From contig JAQFVV010012418.1 in NCBI GenBank assembly GCA_028023455.1, positions 8,179,244-8,243,243 of the forward strand: 64,000 bases of DNA, written 5' to 3'. The number at the start of each line of letters is the position of its first letter. Positions within the stretch are counted from its first letter, which is position 1. The position numbers and the translations under genes were made by a program. Positions 50,238-62,049 of this stretch are shown piece after piece. The notes below the pieces were generated by a model, which saw only the letters and a program-made list of their open reading frames with translations, was not told the DNA's origin and ran no database searches. This DNA is from Epiperipatus broadwayi. Its lineage: Eukaryota; Onychophora; Udeonychophora; Euonychophora; Peripatidae.

Positions 50238-50652
50238 TGTAAAGAAACAGGTCCTGGCCTTGCACAATAGTAGACTTGATAGATGATCAGAGTGGATGAG
50301 AAAGCGTATCTAGGATTCCTAAACTTCTAGACTCATATACACCCCGATCTCATTCCTAAGAGATAATGTATTTGCATACGAACATACATAAAATATCTAC
50401 ATGTATACTCATCTATTTTCTCCATCCTTAAATTCCATTTATTCCAGAATTCGAACTGAGGGAAAATACGCATAATATTCTATTTCAGGGAATATTCATA
50501 TTACTATCTTTATTGTATGAGCATGTGATGAATTGATAAATGAATAAAGAAAAAACGAATGGCCGACTTTAATTTGAAATCATATGTTTAACAAATTTAT
50601 TCACAATTATTACAAGTTATTCAATGAGAGATTATAACAAAAGCAGCTAATG
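50238..50652 (-). repeat. 5' LTR of the minus-strand LTR retrotransposon
   Basis: Direct repeat of 46724-47132 in the same orientation. Scattered substitutions between the two LTRs (for example near 46745/50260 and 46835/50350) show that the element is not recent. The high-coordinate edge fades near GTGTTTAGATAT, so the exact target duplication could not be fixed. Confidence 0.85.
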
Positions 50653-51344
50653 TGTTTAGATATCTATGGCATTTCTTTGAGCAATACAGTTGATATTTAT
50701 GAATCCAATCCCGCTTTTCTCCTCAAAGAGTAATCATTCAATATCAATACTAACAAAAAAATTTAAAACTTGTTATTATATATATACTTGCTTGCTAATT
50801 TAGACTTTATTTAAATCATAACTCATTGTCACCAACATATTTATGGTTGAATTCATATTAAACAATGTGGTGGTGATCTGGAACACCTACCCTTTCTATT
50901 ATGATTTTTTTTCTATAATGATAGAAAAGTCCATTCACCCTAGAAGTTTTTAATCATATATACTGAAAAAACAAGTAAATGACAAAACGATTAGTATCAA
51001 CAAACAAACAACAAATAACAGTGTAACCGTACAAGAGTTGCTATTTAATGCTGAAAAGTATAAAGTCTTACGTCTAACTCTGGTGATGATCAAATTCATC
51101 TGCAAGCAAGTTCACACCTGACCCTGTATTTTATTTCAATTTAAAATTAAGCAAATAATATTTCCCCCCTTTCTAGTATAACAAGAATTTATACCCGCCT
51201 CAACCTATGGTAAAGACAAAAAGATACATAAAATTAATCATATAGAAGTCAAAAAGGAAAATGTCCTAAAAGGATTGTGTGTCCTTATTTCTACAGTTCA
51301 TGATACAAATGGTTGGATTTGAATGTTTTGGAATGTACATGGTG
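50653..51344. other. AT-rich flank with unassigned short patches
   Basis: AT-rich sequence. A GGTGGTGATCTG word at 50868 recurs at 51340 at the edge of the decayed coding segment that follows, perhaps a trace of a duplicated or bordering repeat. No gene visible. Confidence 0.4.
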
Positions 51345-51850
51345 GTGATCTGAACTTCTCTCTTCCATATAGCATGTCTTAAGTTGTTAAGTTTACATCT
51401 TCACATCCAAGTAGTAAAGTTGGTAGTGCCATCAGCATAGAATAGATGCTGTTTCAAGCCAAATGCAGTTTTGGCAATTACAGCTCCATGGTTAACGCAT
51501 CTCTTGCCATGAGATAACTTTTCACTGAGCAGCTCATAGTTATATGTGTCTCTGTATACATAGTTGATCAGAGTCCAGGAGTTTGTTGAATAGGTAGATA
51601 TTGGCTATTGGTAATCTCAAGTTGGAGTTGGTATAACTCTCTGACTAAAGATTGAAAATAATCTTGAAGTATCAAATAAATTTAGAGCTATTTCTGGGAT
51701 TTGTAATTTAAAATCCCTTAGTTGACTTAATTTAAATCCATCCACTTTTATTTCTGCTCTTATCCATCTTCAATTAGATATTTTCATTTGTTTTATTTTG
51801 ATGGCTGCAGACCTTTCTCTTCGAACGACAAGTTTGATTGCAGCTTACAA
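51345..51850 (-). pseudogene. Decayed coding stretch of unknown family
   Basis: On the minus strand a single frame stays protein-like for about 160 codons, broken only by three or four stop codons and no frameshift. It contains AAIKLVVRRERSAAIKIKQM, RAEIKVDGFKLSQLRDFKLQ, DTSRLFSIFSQRVIPT, WTLINYVYRDTYNYELLSEK and AFGLKQHLFYADGTTNFTTW. Composition is globular, with more GC than the flanks. I do not recognise the family. Keeping frame while collecting stops suggests relatively recent loss of function or chance preservation. It may be a mobile-element protein or a host exon; no splice sites or neighbouring domains decide. Confidence 0.45.
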
Positions 51851-53205
51851 AATATATGTGTTGATTAGTCAACAAGAGTTTCTGATGTGATTTTTGAAAA
51901 GGTCATTTGTATACATTTACTGCCAATCAGCAAAACGAGATTGTTCTTTTTAGTGTTAATTTGACTCTTTAAATAGTGAGTTCAAGTTCATGCACTGAGC
52001 TGATTATTTATGTCATGTGTTACGATTTATATATATATGTTGGATTAATAATAATAAAACTTTATTCATTATTTCTTTCCTTTACATTTTTGTGATTTTA
52101 TCGCTTGCATCTAAATTTGATCATCTTTTTACTTATATTATTGTAATATGTGTATATTAAACAATAATTAACAAAAAGTTTTTATAATAAAGGTAAGTAT
52201 CAATATTTTAGTTTAATTTGGATTATATGGAGAGACTGTTGTTATTGTGCGTATTGAAGTAGATTAGTGTGTTTAATAGTTCTTGGTGGGATGTAAGATC
52301 ACACCTTACAATATATATATATTTAAAAATGAATCACACAACAAAACGAGTAAAATAAATTAACATAGAAATCAACTAATATATTCCAATAATTCCACAA
52401 CTAGAAAAAATAGTTTGCTTACTCACGTTGAGAATGCCAAAATTAAAATAAAGTAATAAGCAGAAATAATGATTATGATGCACCCTAACAAATCACAAAC
52501 AAATTACCTCAAAATTTTGATTAATAAAGTATAATTTTATGAGATTAACTTTAGCTATCTTATTATAAAAAAAATTAAATTTAGTTTTTAGAAGAATTTC
52601 ATTAATATATGTGATCCATTTTAATATAATGATAGTATTGCTTGTTACTCCTTAATATTTGTCATTTTATAATTTAAGTGTATCACATAGGCATGAATGC
52701 ACATGCTATCATCTAATTTATTAATCACTTCATGTATTTAAATAAGAATTAGATCCTTAAGAGTTTAAGATCAATGACTGAGTATGTATGAAGTCGTGAA
52801 CTATGCATGCAGAGCATATTATATGTATTTTACGCAAGAATATTAACTTTCCTGTCAACAATAAGATTACAACTCATTAGTCTATAACACATTCAATTCT
52901 CTATAAAAAGATAAAGATGAGACCCGTGTGAGAGAACATATTTACATAAATTACGACATTTAAATATAAGTTTGATACATATCTCTTAATAAATCTGTCT
53001 GCAATTCAGGTACATGCATAAAAACAATGCTTGTAAAATATCATTATACTAACACAGTTCAATAGGTAACAAACTAATCATTATATGTCAGACTTCCACT
53101 GGAATGCATGGAATATATCAATAATACAAACAGAAGGAAATACATATCAATATTTAATGTAAAAGCAGGAATATCACAACTGCATCTATATTTATTAAAT
53201 CATGA
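51851..53205. other. AT-rich region without recognisable features
   Basis: AT-rich, with a TA run near 52310. No coding-like frame and no inverted repeat of note seen. Confidence 0.5.
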
Positions 53206-53255
53206 AAACATCACATGATCACTGGGTGGCACTACTGTATAGAGACTTTGCTATT
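53206..53255. mobile_element. Stub of palindromic element family A
   Basis: CATCACATGATCAC, the head of family A, is followed almost directly by GGTGGCACTACTGTATAGAG and ACTTTGC, which resembles the other end of the element (GGCACTATTGTATGGAAAG...TTTGC). It looks like an extreme internal deletion that left only the two termini, or a truncated insertion. Confidence 0.5.
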
Positions 53256-53429
53256 GTGTATCTACATTTATTGGCATAAAGACAGGAAAGCCATATTTGT
53301 ATCAATGTATTGTAGGCAGAGTAATATAAACCACATTTATCAACAGAATCCTTATTCCAAACTTTTAATAGTGTATATATCAATCACAACTATTGGTTAT
53401 ATATGAAAATAACATTAAGTACACACACT
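53256..53429. other. Short AT-rich spacer
   Basis: AT-rich sequence between the family A stub and repeat R copy 2, with a chance open frame of 63 codons over 53215-53406 that includes the element stub and has no protein-like motif. Confidence 0.5.
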
Positions 53430-56400
53430 CAAGTTCTTCACCTCTATAAATAAAGCACAGATAAATCCATACATTGAAACAATAGGATTTGCTTTACAAA
53501 TCTTAGTTTCACCTTCTCTCACTTCTTTCCTACCCTCATATCCTAGTTTAAACTCCAATTATCGTAGTGTGTCTGTACTGCCGCTTATATGCCGAAATCC
53601 CGCCTAAATAAGATCATTAATGCTTGTGATATATATAATTTTAAAGCCCTAACATTAGTAATTTATAAATTGTAAGTATGTGTACATATACATATTCATT
53701 TTAAAAAAATAGATCATATAAGTAAATTTACACACAGACATGTGAGAATATATTTTAAAACTTAAATAAAAATAATAGTTTCATTATTTAAAGTCATTTT
53801 ATTTACATCTATTTATTTTAGAAATATTACAGTCATAATATTTGTTTTCATTTAGTAAAATAATATTTAATCATTAATAGATTTAAATATTATAATTTAA
53901 AAGTAAAACAATTTTGTTGTTTTTAGATTTATAAAAATCGCACCACAAATTTTAAGTAAATGAGGGTTGGGAAGATAACAATAGGCTTAATTAGTTAAAT
54001 TTTGTAAAATTCATTAATAAGTGGCTTAAATATTTTGCCATCACATAAACAACAGATGTCCACTCAGGTATTTTTTTAATTAAAATATTGTTAAAACAAA
54101 ATTAAAAGTTCTAATCTGAATATCTTAAAAGTAAAACTAATTATAAAATCCCTGTTTTCAGATATTCGGATAAGTTGGCAGCTTTTATTTTGCATCTAAT
54201 TTTGGCTCTACAGTGACCGCCGCGGGGTAGTTCCATTATATGCTGGTTTGGTATATATAGGGCCGATTTTTTTGTTATTGTTATGCTATGATATTATTCT
54301 ATGTTATTCTATTCTATGCTATGTTAATATATATGTCATATGCTTCTCTAGTTATTATAATCTATTGTGAGTTCCTTTGCTTTAAATATTTTACATTCTT
54401 AATATTTTGCCTTCAACCTGTCAACTGAGATATTATTTAAAAAATATTGAGTTTAATACAGCTGAATTTAGTGAAGCCATACCATTGATAAATTCGTAAT
54501 ATACCAGCCTTTGCCTATTGAATGGAGAATGCCTGAGTAGATCGGCGGGAAGGCTCTCTTACTGTGTGGGGAAAATGGCCAACCTGCGGCATCAAATCAT
54601 CAGATGCTCCGAACCTATTGTAAACTGCCATTGCTGCTGAAAATGTGTCAAAACTGATCATGAACGAAGAAGCTGCCGCATCAAAAACATGCTGCCTAAC
54701 TTCCATTACAGCTTCAAATTAACACCGGATAAGACCAAAATTTTGCACGAACTGCCCAAATTGATATAAGGTAACCTCCATTAACCCAAGAGCTCTTGTG
54801 TTATCTATTTCCCTTTTTAAAACTTGCTAAAAATTTAAGTATGTTTTTTTATTATAACACTGTCTCTTTCTGTAATATATTTTGTAATCTAACTTGTGTG
54901 CTTTTCTTTCTATCCTTGGGTTGATATTTTCTATTTTATATATTTGCTAATTTATTTCTTTTATTATAGCAGTGTGCTTAAATACTCATCGAACGAGCGA
55001 ATTATTTCCTTACCTTTTATTAGTATGTCACCATATTATTGTGGATTAATTTTATAACTGACCCCTTAGTAAATGTCTTTTAAAATCACTTGTTCGAGGG
55101 CTACTTTATTTTATTAATCTTTTAAATAATTGTTTTCAAGAAAGGTATATTTCGCATTTTTTTTATATAATGTGAGGATATGCGCAAAATTGATAAGTGG
55201 ATTTTATAATACCGAAAAATGCACGACTATGTATAACTTTATGAATCCCCTTTTAATCATGCATTCCCTTCCATTTTTCTTATTTTAAAATAACATTTTA
55301 TTGTATTTATTACGCCATTTATGAACTGTAAAAATTGAGGTCGAGAATGTATGGACCATCTTTAAATTATATAGGAATTGGTTAAGTACCTTTACTTATT
55401 TAGTTACCCCTTCTATATATTTGTTTATATTTTATATTGTGTGTTACTGGTGTAGACATATGGGATGTTGAGACCTGCTTTGTTTCTCTAGGGATTTAGG
55501 GCTCAGACCTTTCCCTTTTCTTCTCGCGGTTTCCAGATAGTGTTACGCTTAAGTCACCCAGCCATGGAGTTCATGGTACAATGCCATACTCGGACTGTTT
55601 GTGACAAAACTTCCCACCGGGTCCATGGCGAGATGCCATCCCGTCTGCTTTAATTTTATTATTTTATTTGACAAAGCCACGGTTTTAATGTATCGCACTC
55701 CATCTTATATATTGATCCTCCACTAGTACCACAAATCTCTTTTAATATTAATATACTTTATTCAATTGCTCATGTCTTAACCACTTCTGTGCCTCTAGCT
55801 CAACGAGCTTTTGTCCACACTATTTTTGAATTCAATGCAAGTTCTTTTCTCAAATCTTAAATATATAAATTGATTTAAGCAAACACTTGTTATATTCGCC
55901 ATAGGCCTCGTATATCTTGAAATCAACCTTTCTTTATGTAACTGTACTTTTGCTTAAGCACATTATTATGATATCTTGTATTGATCCGAGGTATAGAGAG
56001 TATGTATAAATTAACAAGCCGTTAATGTAAATGGCACTTTATTAAATTTATTCTAAATATATATTTATATTTTAATGAGTTGACGGCATGGTCTGGCTTA
56101 TTCAGACAATGTTATTTTATAATGTTTAATTAATAAACCGTATTTAAATTTTAGTCAGTTTGAATATATTTATTTATTTTCTGCGATCCACCCCATTACT
56201 CTGGTCTATTTCACCTTTTGTATATATATTTTGTATCATCCATAGTCTTTAGTTAGTGAACCTAATGATGTAATATAGAGTCTCTTGCTTCTCCCTGACC
56301 ACCGACACCGGCAAGAAACTATGCTATTAGTAGCGTCAGACACGTTATCATGTAGGTGATGCTGTGAAATATAGACTTTAGATTTGAACTTAGGATTTCT

Positions 56401-56492
56401 AGAAGGCAACACCTCCTGGAGTGTTGAGTTTCCTGTCTGGGGTTTGAATTCTGCAGTGTGTTAACAAGATAGACGATTCTGTCCATTACAAC
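53430..56492 (-). repeat. Large dispersed repeat R, copy 2 (inverted relative to 7201-9960)
   Basis: Collinear with 7201-9960 in reverse complement. Landmarks are TACCCTCATATCCTAGTTTA (53532), CAGATGTCCACT (54054), TTAACCCAAGAGCTCTTGTG (54781), CACTTGTTCGAGGGC (55087), GTCACCCAGCC (55553), TCTCCCTGACCACC (56291) and AGACGATTCTGTCC (56471). The central part (54490-54720) is GC-balanced and CpG-containing, as in copy 1, but aligns less clearly there. A frame of 63 codons at 54515-54706 on the minus strand (FSAAMAVYNRFGASDDLMPQ) is inside this part; it has no counterpart that I can read in copy 1, so coding is doubtful. No polymerase or transposase was found. Confidence 0.75.
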
Positions 56493-57715
56493 ACTTAAAT
56501 TACTTAAATCACATTTCATTTTATGATAAATCCCAGAAACTTATAGCAAAGATTTACCATTTAACATGTATAAAATGAATTTCAAAGAATGATTTAAATT
56601 TAGGCTATCCTTGCTGTCTAACAATCTTAATTGCTCATCCACTCTTGCCCTATATTCCTATTTTATTATGAATTTATGTAAGATTTTTGTGACATTCAAG
56701 ATAGAATTGTTTATATATTAATTTCAATTTTGATAATATCATTAATTTAATTAGTAAATAGTTTATTAGTGTCAACCATAAACAAATCTAGTAAAACTTT
56801 CATTCTCTAAAAATAAAATTAAAATATTATCTAAAACTATTAAAATTTAAGATTATTCATTAACTTAGTACAAAATATACATCACATATAAAACATTTTT
56901 AAAATACATTAAATGACAATAATCAATGTATGTAATATTACCTATACTAAAAATTCATTCTAATTTTAAGTTTATATTATAGTTTATTTTTACAATTTAC
57001 AAATGACTTATGCACAAATGAAGATGTTGATATAGTATCTAACTTTAAGTTCAAACAGCTTTGCATTCATAAACATGATATATGTTTTAGTTATTTATTT
57101 TCAGAGCTCTGACATACTTATCTCAGATATAGATCTTTTGTTCTGTTATTTCAGTTTTATATATGACATTTAATGTTCACAATCCCATTTAAATGCAATC
57201 CTTTGCTTTATTTATTAAGTTGCTATAGAGGAAAAGGCATTCCACAATATTTCACTAAAACATTTTGAAGACTTTCCATACTTTCCATATGAAGTTGCTT
57301 CCCATATATAAAAAGGATCTTGCTAATTTAGCCTGTCATTGATTTTAACATTGGGAATGAGATAAATTTATTCTAGACATTTGTTAAAATGTAAATTTAG
57401 CTATGGACGATTTCAGAACCCTACAGATGATATTTCTCAGAGATTCTGTTTAAATTATTTTATATCAATGCCAACTATAACTCGTGGTCAATGTGCATTC
57501 CAGAATTAGCAAATCTTTTGTTAAATATTTTGTTTTAAAACATTAATTGTACTATGTTATTATTAACTTTTTTAATAATTAAACTTAAAATTATCTTACA
57601 CAATATTTTTAAAAATCCTTCCAATATTTATTTTTTATTATTAATGTATGAATAAATACACACATATATATACACATATACATATAATAATTAATATAGT
57701 GAGTTTACATAAATG
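56493..57715. other. AT-rich region without recognisable features
   Basis: AT-rich. The CCCAGAAACTTAT word at 56532 echoes the tandem duplication at 6990-7170 near the other repeat R copy. Otherwise nothing identifiable. Confidence 0.5.
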
Positions 57716-58045
57716 TAATATTGTGGAAGGAAACTAGTTTTCACCACATGCACTATAGAATCTATTTGAATTTCCCTGTCAATAAATGTTTTAAAACATT
57801 GGTACACCTATACTTAGAGCTTATTCTTTAAATAAAGCAAATTTTATTGACTGAGTCTAAATTAGGACTTGAACCTATTATCAGCCTGATTTTTAAATTG
57901 GAAATTACACACGTTCAGTTTATATATTAAAAAGAGAAAGTTTGTCATTTTTAACTATCTGTGGCACTAAATTTTATTAGTTTGAATATATTAATAATTA
58001 ATAAAGCAATTATATATATATATATATATATGTAATATTGTGAAA
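57716..58045 (+). repeat. SINE-like repeat C, copy 1
   Basis: It runs from GTAATATTGTGGAAGGAAAC through GAGCTTATTCTTTAAATAAA, a TAGGACTTGAACCTAT block (a T-arm/B-box-like sequence on the opposite strand) and a TAAATTTTATTAGTTTGAAT segment to a TA microsatellite. The start GTAATATTGTGAAAGGAAAT recurs at 58032, next to the TA run. Two copies in inverted orientation lie at about 58730-58960 and 59010-59205. Confidence 0.6.
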
Positions 58046-58729
58046 GGAAATTAGTCTTCACATATGCACTTCAAGGAATGAAATATTATGAATCAAGAAT
58101 GTCAATTTCTGATTAGTTTATGGAACAACTTTTTTTTGTTGTTACAGGATTTCAAGGATTACATGTTACTATTGGAAAAAGTTTCTTATTTGTTTAATTC
58201 ATCAGTATTATTATCATTACTCTAATTATCATTTTAGTTTTGAGACATCAGCTTGATATTGACATTTTGTTAATATTCGATTATTTTTATTTATTTCGAT
58301 TTATTGTCAAGCATCATAGAGATTGCTGTTGTTGATTGGATTTTATTTTATTAATTATTATTATGTTGAAGAGATTAATAATTTTATTATCAGAAAAGAG
58401 TAAAAAGCATCGTGAAAAAAATTTTGCCTTTTAAGTGTGGATTTGATTCAATTAGATCAAGATAGTTATGTTTTTTTTTTAGTTGCTATCATTTTTTACA
58501 AATTTTTTTATATTAAAATTGTTTTAGTTCTTCTGTTTCCTATTAGAATAGAAAAAGATGTATTTTATTGATCAAATTTTTTTTGTTTTATTATTTGGTT
58601 TAGTTCATAAATGATTAGAAGGAACATAAGATTGGGCTGTTTAGTTGATATATAAGTGTGATTGGTCTATTTAGTTGATAAATAAGTGTATTTAGTTTTG
58701 ACCTTTTGAATAAACTGAACTCATATATT
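58046..58729. other. AT-rich spacer inside the repeat C cluster
   Basis: T-rich sequence with a local near-duplication around 58633 and 58662 (GGNCTRTTTAGTTGATA...AAGTGT). No other structure noticed. Confidence 0.5.
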
Positions 58730-59210
58730 TTGTTTTCAATACTTGCGCAAATAATTTGCTATTAAAAATCAGACTCATAATTGATTCAAGCCCTAATTTA
58801 AGCAGGATCAGTAAAAGTTTATTCATTTAAAGAATAAGCTCTAAGCATAAATGGATCACTAATGTTTGCGTTTCATTTTATAGTGCGTGTGTGAGAACCA
58901 ATTTCCTTCTACAGTATTATATATATATATATAATCGCTATATTATTAATTATTACATATATTCAAACTAATAAGATTTAGTGTAGCAGGTAGTTAAAAA
59001 TGAGAAACTTTATCTTCCTTGTGATATATAAATTTAACTTGTGCAAATAATTTGCCAATTTAAAAATCAGATTCACATATATATAGATTCAAGACCTAAT
59101 TTACGCTCGTCAATAAAATTTAGTTTACTTAAATAAGCTCTAAACATAGACGGACCAACATTTATTGATAAGGGAGGGTTTCCTACCACAATATTACATC
59201 TACATACAAG
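58730..59210 (-). repeat. SINE-like repeat C, two inverted tandem copies
   Basis: Both copies begin ACTTGYGCAAATAATTTGCY, continue through AAAAATCAGAYTCA, GATTCAAGNCCTAATTTA (B-box-like), TAAGCTCTAARCATA and a TTTCCT...TATTA end. They occupy about 58740-58925 and 59035-59205, in inverted orientation to 57716-58045. Linker 58926-59034 contains the TA run and the CATATATTCAAACTAATAAG block that pairs with 57978-57995. Confidence 0.7.
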
Positions 59211-60044
59211 CAACATTACACATTTATTTGCTAGTGTTATAAGTTGTTTGCTTTCTAAATGTATGCTTTTACTACTATACTCAATGGCTTTAATTTTTCC
59301 CTTGCTTGTCTAACTTGTCTCTAAAAAATGGATGCCCTATGATATATTGCAATCCCTATTTCTGCCTGCTATAAAATTATGGGCAACTATAAATATGAAA
59401 TGATTATAACATTTCAATATATAAAAAATTTTAGTCACACATACATTCATCCTGCCTTCAGGAAAACATGATTGGTATTTCAGTTAAGATCTATAAGACA
59501 ACCGAGAAGAAAGACCATGATGGTTCTCGATCTTAAATTCAGAGATAAAAAGTTAATAAACTTACCATGCTGGCCAATACAAGTTGGTGAGCAGCCTACC
59601 CAACTCCGTTTACTATATGAATAATTATATAGTAGTAACACCTGTGATGACAAGGGTAAATATTAAAAATGTATTCTGCTCAGTTTCTTTAAGGAATCAA
59701 AAGTCTCCTTTCAATTAGCAGCAAAGCTCCTTTTCTGTGGCCCTTTTATTAAATAAAATGAATAAACCTCAAATCATGAATCTAAAACTTTCTTGTATAA
59801 CAATGGTTGTATAATACTATTTTTTTTTACATATTATACTATTAACTTTTAAAAAAATTGCATAGTATTAAAATCTTACAACTTGTCTTCTTTGTTTATA
59901 TCTAAAATATTTTAAATTGTCACTACTAAAAGATTCAGGTCGTTAGATGATTCTTATTAATGTTACAATAGCTATAATAAATGTAATTATTTACATTAGA
60001 AATTTATTAATTTCAACATCTGGAAATGAAAAATCAGTAGTGTT
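59211..60044. other. AT-rich region without recognisable features
   Basis: AT-rich with a slightly GC-balanced patch at 59450-59600. No tRNA-like or coding signal could be confirmed there. Confidence 0.5.
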
Positions 60045-60246
60045 AGACAATAACAAAAAAAGATGAGCTTACATCTAATACTCTTTCATATGGTCGCAAC
60101 TCAAATTTATAATAAAAGGCATTAGAGTAGAAAAAAATAAATGTTTTTGTTATATAAAATATTCCCCTCCCCCCATGTGTCAAAGCATCAGCCGGGAAGT
60201 GAACCTGCGACAACTGCTGTGCTGACCACTGGGCCACCAACGCCTG
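60045..60246 (-). mobile_element. tRNA-derived SINE
   Basis: On the minus strand from 60246, GTTGGTGGCCCAGTGGTCAG contains an RNA polymerase III A box (TGGCCCAGTGG), and CGCAGGTTCACTTCCCGG about 30 bases later contains a B box (GGTTCACTTCC, one base off GGTTCGANTCC). A body of about 130 bases follows and the end is a TTTTTTTGTTATTGTC simple-sequence tail near 60045. Pol III promoter spacing, small size and the repetitive tail define a SINE, moved in trans by a LINE. CpGs are partly retained in the tRNA-like head. Confidence 0.75.
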
Positions 60247-61339
60247 ACATATAAAATAGACTTATGTTTATATAATTGATCATTTGCAAAAACTTTAAGT
60301 TGATTGACGAAAACGTAGGATAATAGATGAAAAGTTCAGTTGCTTTTTTTTATGCAACTAAATTTTACATTTGGATTTTAGATGCCATAAATTAGCAATT
60401 TAAAAATGTTCAGCATCAAGCTAGTGTTAGCTAAGTGGCAGACATTTTGATCTCAATAATATAAATACTGTACATAAAATGTATAAATAGTGATAATTGC
60501 GTATATTTTGATAAAAAGTTGGAAAAAGTGAAGCAAGATTACAATTCATATGTGTTAGTTACTGACAGCAGAATGAGATTTCCAAAATCAAGAATAGGCA
60601 TAGATTGTAAGATTACATACTAATATTCAGAATAAATTAGAAATGACTTTCAAAAAATAACTTCCATCAACTAACGATAAAATCATTTAAATGTAATAAT
60701 AGTTGTGCAAAATTATATTCACAAAGAATTATACATGACAGTAAAATAAATATCTAAAATTTTAAAGTGCCTTTGAAAAATTTCATAAGTGATTTTTTCT
60801 TAGAAAAAAATAACTATAAATTTTGATTACAAACAAATAAGATTAAACATTAAAAAATGTTATGCATGTATGTGTAAAATAATATTGTCGTTCTTTATGA
60901 TAAATTATTTTTATTTATGTCTATGTTCAATTTTGATGGTCTAGAAATCTTTATCAGAAGTATAATGACAGCACACTACAGAAGGTTCTTAACATACATA
61001 CACTTAATGTTGCAAATTCACATTTACTGAAAAAAATTCTGACATACAAAAAGTTAGAAAATATTTAAAATACTTCACATTATTTGAAGTTAAATAATAA
61101 TCCAACTTAAAGCTATATAAATAAGAAAAACATAGCTTCCGTACATTATCAATAAAACAACTTCAATTAAATAAAGCATCTAAATTATAATAAAAAAAAA
61201 CACAACTAGGAAATAACATTACTTTTCTTCTTTACTATACCTTCAAAGGTGAATAAATCAACTTAAAAATATAAAACAGAGTAAGAAATATATTTTTATT
61301 CTTTAGCAGTACAATAACTTTATTAATTAAAAAACTGTC
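60247..61339. other. AT-rich region without recognisable features
   Basis: A-rich sequence with no coding or repeat signal that I can support. Confidence 0.5.
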
Positions 61340-61720
61340 CTACAAGTAATGTGGTGTTTCAAATAATGTCTAGAAACCAATAATTAACCTTGCTCTTAGA
61401 AAAGAGTGGAGAAATGAGGAGGACTCCTTATAAATAATTATATGAAATTTCTACTGACTGTTGTCTTTGACAGAATAGCTCAATTGATTAGAGCATTACA
61501 TTAAACTCAATATTCACAAATCTTCAATTCCCATGTTTACCAGTAATACCTAAAGAAGTGAAAAGAATACCACTCAAAACATTGTTATATACCAACCTGT
61601 GTGCTATTACTAACAGTTAAATATATTTAAAAAATTTAAATAGAAAATTTAAATTTTTTAAAAGACAATAAATATTTAATATTAGATGATGGAAATAAAC
61701 CAACATATATTTAGTACAAA
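61340..61720 (+). mobile_element. Penelope-like element 3' region only (third copy)
   Basis: It matches the 3' ends of the pair at 36850-38770: AATTAACCTTGCTCTTAGAA (61382), a GGACTCCTTATAAATA-type block, the tRNA-like segment TAGCTCAATTGATTAGAGCA (61476-61495) with CTTCAATTCCC about 30 bases further, a GTGTGCTATTACTAAC block, and the terminal GATGATGGAAATAAACCAAC. No coding part is present, so it is a strongly 5'-truncated insertion. Its tRNA-like A box is the best preserved of the three. Confidence 0.8.
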
Positions 61721-62049
61721 TCTTCAAACGAATACTTGAGTTTTCAATGTAGTAACATTCATACATACAAATTTAATACATCATAGAAAAATGGTTTATA
61801 TTTTTCTCCCCCTTAAGATACAAATTGAACTAAACAAAATCTTGTAAGCATAATAATTAATTATACATGATAGAAACTATTTGTTCAATATTTTAATTTT
61901 CCATAAAATATAAAATTATGAAAAAAATAATAGAAAGACAATTTTTTTTATTTAGATATAAATACAATTACTTATGTTAATTTTTACTAATTTAAATATT
62001 TTTAAATTCAAGTTTGAAAATTGATTAAAATTATTAAAAATTAATATAG
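61721..62049. other. AT-rich spacer
   Basis: AT-rich sequence ending at the left target duplication of the following element. Nothing else seen. Confidence 0.5.

Larger units (their letters stand above)
46724..50652 (-). mobile_element. Non-autonomous LTR retrotransposon with gag-like and protease parts
   Basis: Two LTRs of about 410 bp bound 3.1 kb of internal sequence, of which 531 bp is a later fold-back insertion (47954-48484). The internal part holds a coiled-coil gag-like region, a capsid-like segment and a retropepsin-like segment in that order on the minus strand. The protease runs straight into the 3' LTR, leaving no room for reverse transcriptase, RNase H or integrase. Just inside the 5' LTR the minus strand reads TGGCACATCCAGTTGC, placed where a tRNA primer binding site is expected. 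Either pol was deleted or this is a gag-pro family moved by another element. Confidence 0.8.

Noticed and set aside
54515-54706. 63-codon minus-strand frame in repeat R copy 2
   Set aside because: The composition is attractive, but copy 1 does not show the same frame, so I do not call a gene.
60180-60246. Functional tRNA gene
   Set aside because: A and B boxes are present, but the cloverleaf stems do not form and a SINE body with a simple tail follows.
61476-61533. Functional tRNA gene in the Penelope-type tail
   Set aside because: No matching acceptor or anticodon stems, and the same segment recurs inside two other copies of the element.
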